DNA from: Gammaproteobacteria bacterium UBA7310
Lineage (GTDB): Bacteria > Pseudomonadota > Gammaproteobacteria > Pseudomonadales > Ketobacteraceae
Direction: 5' to 3'
DNA: 64,000 nt
NCBI GenBank assembly: GCA_002471665.1
Contig: DKQK01000023.1
Location: forward strand, 1,971-65,970
The position numbers and the translations under genes are program-made. The notes under the pieces were generated by a model, which saw nothing but the letters and a program-made list of their open reading frames with translations, ran no database searches and had not been told where the DNA came from. Position 1 is the stretch's first letter. The number at the start of each line of letters is the position of its first letter. Shown one piece after another: positions 17,809-25,817 of the stretch.

Positions 17809-19296
17809 TCAGGATTTTTCCAGTTTACCAACCAGAGACAACTCGAAATCCGCTCCCATGTATTTGAAATGAGGCCGTACTTTCAAGTCCACTCGATAGA
17901 TACCGGGCTGCCCCTCCACATCCTCCACCACGATGTGTGCCGCACGTAATGGTCGACGGCTGCGCACCGCTGCCGATGGGTTTTCCTGATCCGCCACATA
18001 GGAACTGATCCAGTGATTAAGCTCCCGCTGCAACTCAACCCGATCCTTCCAGGTGCCGATATTCTCCCGCTGCAACACTTTCAAATAATGGGCCAGGCGA
18101 TTAATAATGAACATGTAAGGCAGTTGCGTGCTGAGGCGATAGTTCAACTCCTTTGACTTGGCTTCTTCGTTGTTACCAAAGAACTTGGCCTTCTGCACGG
18201 AATTGGCAGAGAAAAACGCTGCGTTATCGCTGCCTTTGCGCATGGTCAGGGGAATGAATCCCTCCTCGGACAGTTCGAATTCCTTGCGATCGGAAATCAG
18301 AATCTCCGTTGGCACCTTGGATTCCAGCTCCCCCATGGATTCATACACATGCACCGGCAGGTCTTCTACTGCACCACCACTTTGGGGGCCGATGATATTG
18401 GGGCACCAGCGATAGTTTGCAAAGGATTCAGACAAACGCGTTGCAAACGCAAAAGAAGTGTTGCCCCACAGATAGTTTTCGTGGGACGCACTAACCGTTT
18501 CCTGGTAGTTAAAACCTTTGGAAGGATTATCTTCCGGATGATACGGCGCCCGCAGCAGGAAGCGTGGCAACGTGAGGCCAACGTATTTGGCGTCTTCCGA
18601 CTCCCGAAAACTGCGCCACTTTGTGAATTGCGGACCCTCGAATATGGAGCTCAGCTCTTTCAGATTAGGCAGGCCTTCAAACTCATCGAGCCCGAAAAAC
18701 TTGGGTCCGGCCGCCGCCACGAAAGGCGCATGGGATACCGCCGCCACCGCCGCTGCATTCTGGATCACTTTCATGTCGGCCGAACTTGGATTCAGCTCAT
18801 AGTTGGCAATGATCGCGCCCACCGGCTCACCACCAAACTGGCCGTATTCCGCGGTATAAGCGAGCTTGTAAAGCCCGGATTTGGTAATGTCCGGTGCGTC
18901 TTCGAAATCATCGTATAAATCCTGCTTGGAGGCATTCAGCATCTCAATCCGGATATTTTGAGAGAAGTCGGTACGCTCAACCAACAGCTTCAGACCCCGC
19001 CAGGCGGATTCCAGTGACTGAAACGCCTTGTGATGCAGAATTTCATCCATCTGCGCGCTCAGCTGTACGTCCAACTCATCAATCATGCGATCAATCAGAT
19101 TTTTATTGACGCGCTCTTCTTTGTTTTCCGGCCTCAGCAATTCAGCGATGAATGCGCCAACGCCACGCTTGGCAACGTCATAGCCTTCATCGCCCGGGTT
19201 CATTCGGGTTTGCGATACAATCTGGTCCAGCAACGAGCCTTCGGTGACTTCCAGCGCGTTCTCACCATTTTGTACCATGCGTTCGGGATTGCCCAT
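17809..19296 (-). CDS. tssC: T6SS contractile sheath large subunit TssC
   Basis: 495 residues, the expected length. Signature regions include FHSLESAWRGLK-type sequence (here FQSLESAWRGLKLLV), RFLLRAPYHPEDN and the C-terminal VDLKVRPHFKYMGADFELSL. TssC pairs with TssB to form the sheath that contracts to fire the Hcp tube. It follows tssB by 26 bp. Confidence 0.97.
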   Translation of the reverse strand: MGNPERMVQNGENALEVTEGSLLDQIVSQTRMNPGDEGYDVAKRGVGAFIAELLRPENKEERVNKNLIDRMIDELDVQLSAQMDEILHHKAFQSLESAWRGLKLLVERTDFSQNIRIEMLNASKQDLYDDFEDAPDITKSGLYKLAYTAEYGQFGGEPVGAIIANYELNPSSADMKVIQNAAAVAAVSHAPFVAAAGPKFFGLDEFEGLPNLKELSSIFEGPQFTKWRSFRESEDAKYVGLTLPRFLLRAPYHPEDNPSKGFNYQETVSASHENYLWGNTSFAFATRLSESFANYRWCPNIIGPQSGGAVEDLPVHVYESMGELESKVPTEILISDRKEFELSEEGFIPLTMRKGSDNAAFFSANSVQKAKFFGNNEEAKSKELNYRLSTQLPYMFIINRLAHYLKVLQRENIGTWKDRVELQRELNHWISSYVADQENPSAAVRSRRPLRAAHIVVEDVEGQPGIYRVDLKVRPHFKYMGADFELSLVGKLEKS

Positions 19297-19322
19297 GATA
19301 CTCTCCTGATCAGTGGATTCTG

Positions 19323-19808
19323 TTAACCTTCAATCTTCAGTTCACCCAGCACCAAACCGCGCTGTTCCTCATCTTCCAAAATGCTTTCGATGGCCTTGCG
19401 AAAAGCCGGCACGTTGCCCAGGGGCCCTTTCAGTGCTACCAACGCCTCGCGCAATTCAAGCAGTTTTTTCAGTTCCGGTACCTGCCGGGCCACGCTCTCG
19501 GGGCTGAAATCCTTGATGTTTTCAAAATTCAGGCTGACCCCCATTTCGGCATCTTCTTCCTCGGTGAGGCGATTGGGCACCGATATGTCAACGCCGATCT
19601 TCTGGTTCCGCAGAACTTCATCAAAGTTATCTTTGTCAACATTGATGGGTTTACGCTCTTCAATGACCCGATCGTCTTGCCGTTGAGTGAAGTCGCCCAC
19701 CACCATCATTTTGAAGGGCAGTTCGATGGATTCCTGCGCCCCGCCATGCTCTGAGCGATATTTAATATTGATGCGCTCTTTCGGCGCTACCGTACCCTCT
19801 TTTGACAT
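19323..19808 (-). CDS. tssB: T6SS contractile sheath small subunit TssB
   Basis: 161 residues. INIKYRSEHGG, the ELPFKMMVVGDFTQR segment and LNFENIKDFSPESVARQVPE are conserved TssB/VipA/ImpB features. The helix that ClpV would bind lies at the C-terminal half; no clpV gene is in the window. It is 48 bp after tssA and 26 bp before tssC. Confidence 0.96.
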   Translation of the reverse strand: MSKEGTVAPKERINIKYRSEHGGAQESIELPFKMMVVGDFTQRQDDRVIEERKPINVDKDNFDEVLRNQKIGVDISVPNRLTEEEDAEMGVSLNFENIKDFSPESVARQVPELKKLLELREALVALKGPLGNVPAFRKAIESILEDEEQRGLVLGELKIEG

Positions 19809-19856
19809 AACGTCACCTTTCCTGGTTATCCTGGTTAGTCGTTTATGATTACGTGG

Positions 19857-21464
19857 TTAATGTGTGGTTAGATCAAATGCCAAAGCCAGATCCAGTTTGC
19901 ACAGCCGGGCATGCAACATCCCTATGCAGCGACGCCCGTCTTCTGAGGCTTCGCCCTGCTGATGACAACGCAACAAAAGCTCAAGTACCCGTTTTGAGAC
20001 CTGGGGTTCCCACTCATCCACTCCCTGCCGGGTGAGCTGGTCGTCCAGTGTTTTCAGCAACGGCAGCGCCAGTTCCAGCAACCCTTGTTCGACACAAAAT
20101 CGTGCCTGGTTGAAACGCCACAGTGCCTGTTCGCGTAACGATGTAGAACGCATTACGCCATCCTGAAACAGGGAAAGCGCATCCCTTAGCTGTTTATCTT
20201 GGGCCAGGCTCGTTGCCTGCTGATAGGTGTCTTCCCAATCCTGGCTGATACCCGAGGTATCCACGGTAAGGGCCGCACCCATGGCGGGGCCAGGCCCAGA
20301 CTGCTGAATCTGTTGCAGCCACTGCCGGGTTTTTTCATCGGCAAAAGGTGTATCGTCGTTGAACGTCAGGTTCACCACCCCGGGCAATCGGGCGACAAAA
20401 TCCCTCACCCCCTGCTTTACCGCGTTCAACGCGCCTTCCGCCTGCAGTTCATCCAGTGCTTCGCAGACCATCCGCTGCCCACTCATCCAGAACGGCGCTT
20501 TCACCAGACTTGGCTCCAGTTCCGCCACCAGATCCAACCAGCGTTGTTCCTGGTACAGGCCGCTGATCACATCCAGTTTTTCCTTGGCAACCGGCCGCAG
20601 TTGCGTCTTGTTCTGGGTTGCGGGGGGCAGCTGGTTTACACCCAGCCAGGTGATGAAACGGTTTATCCGGAACACCTCTGTATCCAGCCCGTTTCTGGCT
20701 GCCAGATAGAGGCTGGCATTGCGCAGTTGATCCTGACACAGACGGTAGACCGCCATCAGATCACGGTCGCCGCCGACCCGGGTCGGTGCAGCGGCGCTGG
20801 CCGCCGCCTGGGAAGTGGACCCAGACGCCGAAGCAGTAGGGGCCGCCTGAGTGGCAGCGCCGGCCGGTGTCGGCACCGCAGCGGTTTTCTTGCCCTGCTC
20901 CACTTCCAGCCCCTGAAGCATGCGGCGGAACGCCTGTCGGAACTCAGCCATATTGGGTGCCTGTTCGGACATGCGTTCCAGTAATTCACCATCAAGGGCG
21001 GACAGGCTTTGCTCCAGCTGTTTCAGCGGCTCCAGATCCTGCAACCGCGGCTGATAGGCTTCCAACAATGGCTGGCATTTTTCCACCAGCCACTCAAACG
21101 CCTGGGAACGCCCCCGCATGCGCTTTTTGGGTGGAAAAGCGTGATCCCAGAACTGCTCCACCAGACCCTGGGCGATCGTTAGTCCCTGCTGTAATCCCTC
21201 CAGCAGATCTGCTTCGCACAGTGCCCGGGTGAGATAGCAGGCCACCAGAAAATCCTTGGACTGTTCCTCGAGTATCTGGCGGGAGGTGGCAATAACATTA
21301 CCCCAGCGCACCGGATCATCGGTGGTGAACGAATCCAGCTTTGCAATTTCCTGCTCAATGGATTCAAACGCCTGCTCCAGACGCACGTTGACTCCCGCCG
21401 GGTTGTCACCGGGTATCGGGTTGGCGGTCAATAATCGAATCTCGTCCACCGTCAGCAGGCTCAT
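19857..21464 (-). CDS. tssA: T6SS TssA protein (ImpA-N/VasJ type)
   Basis: 535 residues. An ImpA-type N-terminal domain covers about 1-170 (NPAGVNVRLEQAFESIEQEI, WDHAFPPKKRMRGR). An Ala/Pro/Ser linker spans about 205-235 and a VasJ-like C-terminal domain follows. TssA proteins prime the baseplate or cap the growing sheath. It is the first gene of the tssA-B-C-E-F-G block. The 21465-21626 intergenic region should hold its promoter; I found no convincing -24/-12 site there. Confidence 0.9.
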   Translation of the reverse strand: MSLLTVDEIRLLTANPIPGDNPAGVNVRLEQAFESIEQEIAKLDSFTTDDPVRWGNVIATSRQILEEQSKDFLVACYLTRALCEADLLEGLQQGLTIAQGLVEQFWDHAFPPKKRMRGRSQAFEWLVEKCQPLLEAYQPRLQDLEPLKQLEQSLSALDGELLERMSEQAPNMAEFRQAFRRMLQGLEVEQGKKTAAVPTPAGAATQAAPTASASGSTSQAAASAAAPTRVGGDRDLMAVYRLCQDQLRNASLYLAARNGLDTEVFRINRFITWLGVNQLPPATQNKTQLRPVAKEKLDVISGLYQEQRWLDLVAELEPSLVKAPFWMSGQRMVCEALDELQAEGALNAVKQGVRDFVARLPGVVNLTFNDDTPFADEKTRQWLQQIQQSGPGPAMGAALTVDTSGISQDWEDTYQQATSLAQDKQLRDALSLFQDGVMRSTSLREQALWRFNQARFCVEQGLLELALPLLKTLDDQLTRQGVDEWEPQVSKRVLELLLRCHQQGEASEDGRRCIGMLHARLCKLDLALAFDLTTH

Positions 21465-21626
21465 TCACACTCCAACAACGTTAAACTGTGCAGATTTATG
21501 TAAATAGAGACGGAACGCCGTTAAAAATACGGCCCCATTTCTGAAAAATCTTTTCGCTTGTGTTCGAAATAAGCAAAAGGCAAGCTTATCGGACGATCTG
21601 TAGAGGTAACGGGGGATGGCAATACC

Positions 21627-21947
21627 ATGCTGGTCACCAACATCGAGTTGATTCCCGGTAAACGAATCACGCACCACCTGGGAATGGTGCAAGGCAACAC
21701 TGTACGCGCCAAGCATGTGGGCAGGGATCTGATGGCCAATGTCAAAAACCTGTTTGGCGGGGAGCTGAAGGGATACACCGAGTTGCTGCAGGAGGCCCGT
21801 GACCAGGCCACCGATCGCATGTGCGAACAGGCCAGAGCCATCGGCGCCAACGCGGTCATCAATGTGCGCTACTCCACCTCCTCCATTACCGCCGGTGCGG
21901 CAGAGCTGTTTGCCTACGGCACCGCCGTCCGCCTGGAGGACGAATAA
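21627..21947 (+). CDS. YbjQ/UPF0145 family protein
   Basis: 106 residues, matching the small YbjQ family, with ELIPGKRITHHLGMVQGNTV, an ELKGYTELLQEARDQATDRM helix and NAVINVRYSTSS near the end. The family forms pentameric rings of unclear function. It is divergent from tssA, 4 bp from a second family member and upstream of an M48 protease gene. It is not a known T6SS component. Confidence 0.88.
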   Translation: MLVTNIELIPGKRITHHLGMVQGNTVRAKHVGRDLMANVKNLFGGELKGYTELLQEARDQATDRMCEQARAIGANAVINVRYSTSSITAGAAELFAYGTAVRLEDE

Positions 21948-21951
21948 CCCC

Positions 21952-22395
21952 ATGGATCAACTGCTGCTGTTCCTGGCCTTGCTCATACTGGGCTATGTAT
22001 TTGGCCGTGTGGCAGAGACCCGTCACCTTAAATCCATCCGGGAGCGCGAACGCGATTTACGCGGCGTTATGATTTTCAGCAGCCGCTTCTGCCCTCCGGG
22101 GCGGGTTCCGGAACAAACGCAATTGGTGAGTGGCAGCGTTGTCATATCCATTGATTACTTCAAGCGATTCCTGGCGGCGCTGAGAAACCTGTTTGGCGGC
22201 CCGGTTACCGCCTACGAGTCGTTACTGGAAAGAGCACGCCGGGAAGCCATCCTGCGCATGAAAGCAGAAGCCAGCGCCAGGGGAGCCGACATGATCATCA
22301 ATGTTAAAACCACCACCGCCCCCATTTCACAGGGTATCTACAGCACCATCGGCTGTGTTGAGGTGCTGGCTTATGGCACAGCGTTGATCCGGTGA
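21952..22395 (+). CDS. YbjQ-family protein with N-terminal TM segment
   Basis: 147 residues from the ATG at 21952. An N-terminal hydrophobic helix (LLLFLALLILGYVFG) anchors the YbjQ-like domain, which has GSVVISIDYFKRFLAALRNL, LERARREAILRMKAEA and GADMIINVKTTTA. The duplication relative to the preceding gene is clear from the shared FGG...YESLLE/YTELLQ core. Its stop overlaps the GTG of the protease gene (GTGA), indicating coupling. Longer upstream starts overlap the previous gene and are unlikely. Confidence 0.85.
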   Translation: MDQLLLFLALLILGYVFGRVAETRHLKSIRERERDLRGVMIFSSRFCPPGRVPEQTQLVSGSVVISIDYFKRFLAALRNLFGGPVTAYESLLERARREAILRMKAEASARGADMIINVKTTTAPISQGIYSTIGCVEVLAYGTALIR

Positions 22396-23243
22396 AGTAC
22401 GAAAACCCTGACATACCGGAGGGCATCAACCTGACCCCGGTGAACCCTCTGCGGGAACTGGCCCGGCTGTTCAGTGGCCTGATGTTGGTGATCACGGTGA
22501 CCATAGTGACACTATCGTACCTGGCGGGCTCATTGGCGCAGCACATTCCCTTTGCCTGGGAATCCCGCCTGCTGGAGAACCCCATCAACCAATTGATGGC
22601 CAGTCGGGAGCGGCCAGAGCACCTCAAAATCGAGCGTTACCTACAGCAATTAGCCGATGGTCTGGCCGCCGAACAGGGATTGGCGGAGGGTATGTCCGTC
22701 ACCATTCACTATTTTAACGGCCCCATGGTCAACGCCTTTGCCAGCCTTGGAGGTCACATTATGGTGTTCAGGGGTGCCTTACAGAATGTACCCAACGAGA
22801 ACGCCCTGGCCATGATCCTGGCCCATGAGATCGCCCATATCAAACACCGTGATCCGATTGTGGCCTACAGTCGCGCGCTGACCGTCAGCATGGCCCTGTC
22901 CAATCTGATGGGGATCGACCCGGGCGGGGATCTGGCCCGCCTGGCGGGCACCTCCAGCGCTCTGGCCCAGCTCAGTTTCACCCGTGCCCAGGAAAGCGCA
23001 GCAGACGACCAGGCTATGGGCACCCTGCTCCGCTATTACGGCCACACAGGCTGGGCAGACAGCTTCTTTCGCTATGTTGCAGCATCGAAACAGGGAGAAT
23101 ATCCGCCCAAATTCCTCAGCAGTCACCCCAATCCGGAGGCCCGTATCGCCCACGCCCAGCAATTCCGCAGAAAAAATCCGGATACTTCTCAACCAATTGC
23201 CACTCCACTACCGGATTTCATTTTAGCGCTGAAAACCCAGTGA
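22392..23243 (+). CDS. M48-family metallopeptidase, membrane-anchored
   Basis: 283 residues from a GTG at 22392. One N-terminal TM segment (LMLVITVTIVTLSYLAGSL) is followed by a peptidase domain with the zinc motif HEIAH near residue 145 and the downstream ESAADDQAM supplying the third ligand. The family (HtpX/BepA/LoiP-like) degrades misfolded envelope proteins. The TM topology suggests a periplasm-facing domain. It forms an operon with two YbjQ-family genes. Confidence 0.88.
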   Translation: MKYENPDIPEGINLTPVNPLRELARLFSGLMLVITVTIVTLSYLAGSLAQHIPFAWESRLLENPINQLMASRERPEHLKIERYLQQLADGLAAEQGLAEGMSVTIHYFNGPMVNAFASLGGHIMVFRGALQNVPNENALAMILAHEIAHIKHRDPIVAYSRALTVSMALSNLMGIDPGGDLARLAGTSSALAQLSFTRAQESAADDQAMGTLLRYYGHTGWADSFFRYVAASKQGEYPPKFLSSHPNPEARIAHAQQFRRKNPDTSQPIATPLPDFILALKTQ

Positions 23244-23291
23244 GCACTGAAACATGGTCTACACTTAGCCTATTAGGTAGGAGTGGGGCCC

Positions 23292-23993
23292 ATGAGTACT
23301 GAAGAAAAGTCGATTCGTTATGAGATTTTTTTCAAGACCCAGGATTATGTCTTTGATCAAACCATCGAATTGAACGATGAATCTTATGAGCATGCAGCAC
23401 CGGATGAGGCAATCCCCGAGTGGTGCAAACTTGAATTCAAAAAATGTCCGAACTGCACCCTGAGCAATATCTGGCATGAGTACTGCCCGTTGGCGGTTCG
23501 TCTTATCCCGTTTGTGAAGTTACCTGCCTGCAACTCCTACGATGAGGTGCGCGCGGAAGTGACCATGAACAACAAAACGGTGATTGCGGAAACCTCGGCC
23601 CAGGAAGCGTTCAGTTCTGTGCTGGGTTTGGTGATGGCCACCAGTGGCTGCCCGCACACCAGCTTCTTCAAACCCATGGCATGGTATCACCAGCCTTTCT
23701 CTACGCCGGAAGAAACCATGTATCGGGTCTGCACCGCCTATCTGTTCTCCCATTTCATCCACAAGCGGGCTGGAAAAGAGTTGAATTTTGAAGCCCTCAA
23801 GGTGATTTACCAGAACATCCACCAGATCAACGTCAATATTGCCGCCCGCATCAAAAATTACTCGGACACGGATTCGGCACTGAACGCAATTGTCCTGCTG
23901 GACCTGATCACCAATGACCTCCCCATTGCGGTGGATGAAGACCTCAATGAACTGAAACAACTGTTCGAAAGCCACAAGAGCCTGTTCGATTAA
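23292..23993 (+). CDS. Conserved hypothetical cytoplasmic protein
   Basis: 233 residues from the ATG at 23292, which has AGGAG 8 bp upstream; a GTG at 23283 is less likely. No signal peptide or TM. A Cys cluster (CPNCTLSNIWHEYC, residues about 55-68) could bind a metal. The remainder is helical (VIYQNIHQINVNIAARIKNY). I do not recognise the family. It lies between the protease operon and a lipoprotein gene. Confidence 0.7.
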   Translation: MSTEEKSIRYEIFFKTQDYVFDQTIELNDESYEHAAPDEAIPEWCKLEFKKCPNCTLSNIWHEYCPLAVRLIPFVKLPACNSYDEVRAEVTMNNKTVIAETSAQEAFSSVLGLVMATSGCPHTSFFKPMAWYHQPFSTPEETMYRVCTAYLFSHFIHKRAGKELNFEALKVIYQNIHQINVNIAARIKNYSDTDSALNAIVLLDLITNDLPIAVDEDLNELKQLFESHKSLFD

Positions 23994-24068
23994 GATCTCC
24001 ACCAGATTCCACTGAGCTTTACCCTCCTCGTGTCTATATAGAGGAACAACTGATGCTCAGGAACGGTC

Positions 24069-24809
24069 ATGAACGCAAGAACAGGTTTCACCAGTGCACT
24101 CGTCATCGGCTGCTCGCTTGCCGGATGCAGCACCAACACCAAAATGGATGACGCAGCCTACCGCTCAATCGGTCAGCAGGCGCCCAAGCAAGTGCAGAAT
24201 TACGTGGATGATCAGCTGCAAAGCCAAGGTGCCAAGGTGGATACCAGTAGCGTTCCGGTACCGGATTTCCCGGGGGAAACCACGCAACTGAATTATGAAT
24301 CCAGGCAACCCGCCGCAACGGGCTCCCACCTGGTTCGCTATGGGCATCCCAAGATTATCGACAAGGTGGTGAAAACCGCGCGCATCCACTGCCAGCCTCT
24401 GGCCTTTCAGATAAACACCACCGGCAACAGCTTCTGGGGCAAGGAAAAGGGAACCTTGCAGCAATGCACCTACCGTTTCCCACAACATTGCGGTGCCCAC
24501 CAGTTTTCGATCCTGAGCTATGGCAAGAAAACCATTCTGATCTATCAGCCGCCGGAGCAGAATCATTACGTCATCGATACCCTGCAGGGCACCCCCAAAT
24601 CCCAGTTGGGGTTGTGGGATCAGGACGATCACCTGGGGTCCAGTACCACCAATGCCAACTACCTGTTCCAGAGTGATTACAACGCCAACTATCAGCAACC
24701 GTTCAACCCGGTCAACCTGGGCTGGATAATCAAGGCTTCACACCAGGATGAAGCGGAGTTCGGCAAACTGTATCACCGTGCCCTGGAAGAGATCACCGGC
24801 TGTTTCTGA
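24069..24809 (+). CDS. Predicted lipoprotein, unknown function
   Basis: 246 residues. Signal sequence with lipobox LAGC at residues 17-20, followed by Ser so outer-membrane sorting is likely. The mature part has four Cys and a Tyr/Asn/Gln-rich C-terminal half (YLFQSDYNANYQQPFNPVNL). No family recognised. It is convergent with hcp and separated from it by a clear terminator. Confidence 0.7.
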   Translation: MNARTGFTSALVIGCSLAGCSTNTKMDDAAYRSIGQQAPKQVQNYVDDQLQSQGAKVDTSSVPVPDFPGETTQLNYESRQPAATGSHLVRYGHPKIIDKVVKTARIHCQPLAFQINTTGNSFWGKEKGTLQQCTYRFPQHCGAHQFSILSYGKKTILIYQPPEQNHYVIDTLQGTPKSQLGLWDQDDHLGSSTTNANYLFQSDYNANYQQPFNPVNLGWIIKASHQDEAEFGKLYHRALEEITGCF

Positions 24810-24863
24810 AGCCTGCCCCCCTCAACCTGCCGGCGATTTAACGTGTCCCAATGACAGATGCAG

Positions 24864-24899
24864 AAAAAAAGCTGGGGCCTTGCGGCCACCAGCTTTTTT
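24864..24899. terminator. Bidirectional rho-independent terminator
   Basis: An A7 run, a GC-rich stem GCTGGnGGCC/GGCCnCCAGC and a T7 run form a symmetric hairpin between the convergent lipoprotein gene and hcp. The A/T tracts on both sides make it usable in both directions. Confidence 0.92.
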
Positions 24900-24926
24900 G
24901 TTGTATTTCAGCCTGAGCGACAGAAA

Positions 24927-25442
24927 CTACACTTTCAGCACACGCCAATCGTCGTGTCCGGAAGTACCGGATACTTCGTGTGTCCAGGTAATCTTACGAT
25001 AGGTGAAAGACACGTCTTCCAGGTGGGTGAAATGAGACTGGCCGGGATCCTGACAGTTGGGCATGTATGCCTTGATGTCTACAATGATGGCGTCTTCCAG
25101 CTCGATGGTGAAGTAGTGCTCCTGAGTACCCGTCGCGGACGTTCTCCACCATTCAATTTTACAATCCGTCATGCGCTCGCCCGAAGTCAAGGCTGAATAC
25201 AGCAGTGGGGAACACTTATCGAACACCTTGGTGATGGTCACCGGCTGGTGGACACGCTGACCGGTAGGCTGACCGCTTTGCGGATCGCGAGGCAGAATGA
25301 TGTTGTGCTTGAATGCTTCAACCAGGATCTGATCTTCGTGACCTTCCTGATAGATGTTTCCAACACTGGGCTCTGTGAAGTTTCCGGCGGTGATCAAACC
25401 TTGCATTTCGCCTTCGATGCTCATATACGCGGGAGTTGGCAT
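24927..25442 (-). CDS. hcp: T6SS tube/effector-carrier protein Hcp
   Basis: 171 residues, the normal size for Hcp. The N-terminus PTPAYMSIEGEMQGLITAG, the RDPQSGQPTGQRVHQPVTIT loop and the C-terminal HLEDVSFTYRKITW are all family hallmarks. Hcp hexamers stack into the secreted inner tube. The gene stands alone with a long leader region (a hairpin lies 48-86 bp upstream of the ATG) and a strong terminator, so it may be expressed independently of the structural operons. Confidence 0.97.
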   Translation of the reverse strand: MPTPAYMSIEGEMQGLITAGNFTEPSVGNIYQEGHEDQILVEAFKHNIILPRDPQSGQPTGQRVHQPVTITKVFDKCSPLLYSALTSGERMTDCKIEWWRTSATGTQEHYFTIELEDAIIVDIKAYMPNCQDPGQSHFTHLEDVSFTYRKITWTHEVSGTSGHDDWRVLKV

Positions 25443-25817
25443 TGCCTATACCTCTATTAATAAATCCGATTAATATCCATATTGTTGGTGGCGGCAACGG
25501 CAACTCTTTTACTGTGAGCGTTGCCGCCTTAACCCCTATTGGCCGGCGCTGCGCCGACGAGACTTACATATCAAGAGACATGCCACAAAGCCTATCTTAT
25601 TGTTTATAAAGAACTTTTTATCTTTTATCGGATAAAAAACAAAGTTCATTGCTCACAGCCGGCCTGCACCCCATTCAACTTGAGCAGTAACCTGCGCAAC
25701 TTTTTTGCATATGTACGAAGTACCGCCAAATTGATCCAGGTTAATTATTTGAGGTTTGCATATGCACTAAAATCCGGGGCCCTATGGGTTCTGTAAACAA
25801 CGTTTGGTGTCAGGATT
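25443..25817. other. Divergent hcp/trhP intergenic region
   Basis: 375 bp without a gene. It holds the hairpin at 25490-25528, an AT-rich dyad at 25611-25647 (GAACTTT...AAAGTTC), and on the minus strand TGGCATGTCTCTTGAT (about 25566-25581). That site resembles a sigma-54 promoter for hcp but has GA rather than GC at -12. Two CATATG motifs lie near the trhP side. Promoters for both flanking genes must be here. Confidence 0.6.
25490..25528. repeat. Perfect inverted repeat in hcp leader
   Basis: Arms GGCGGCAACG and CGTTGCCGCC (10 bp, perfect) with a 19-nt loop, 48-86 bp upstream of the hcp ATG. No T tract follows on either strand, so it is not a simple terminator. It could be an RNA hairpin or a protein site controlling hcp. 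Confidence 0.75.

Noticed and set aside
20199..20984. 261-codon open frame on the plus strand
   Set aside because: Antisense shadow of tssA.
25490..25528. Dyad upstream of hcp as a rho-independent terminator
   Set aside because: No T tract on either strand; kept as a leader/operator candidate instead.
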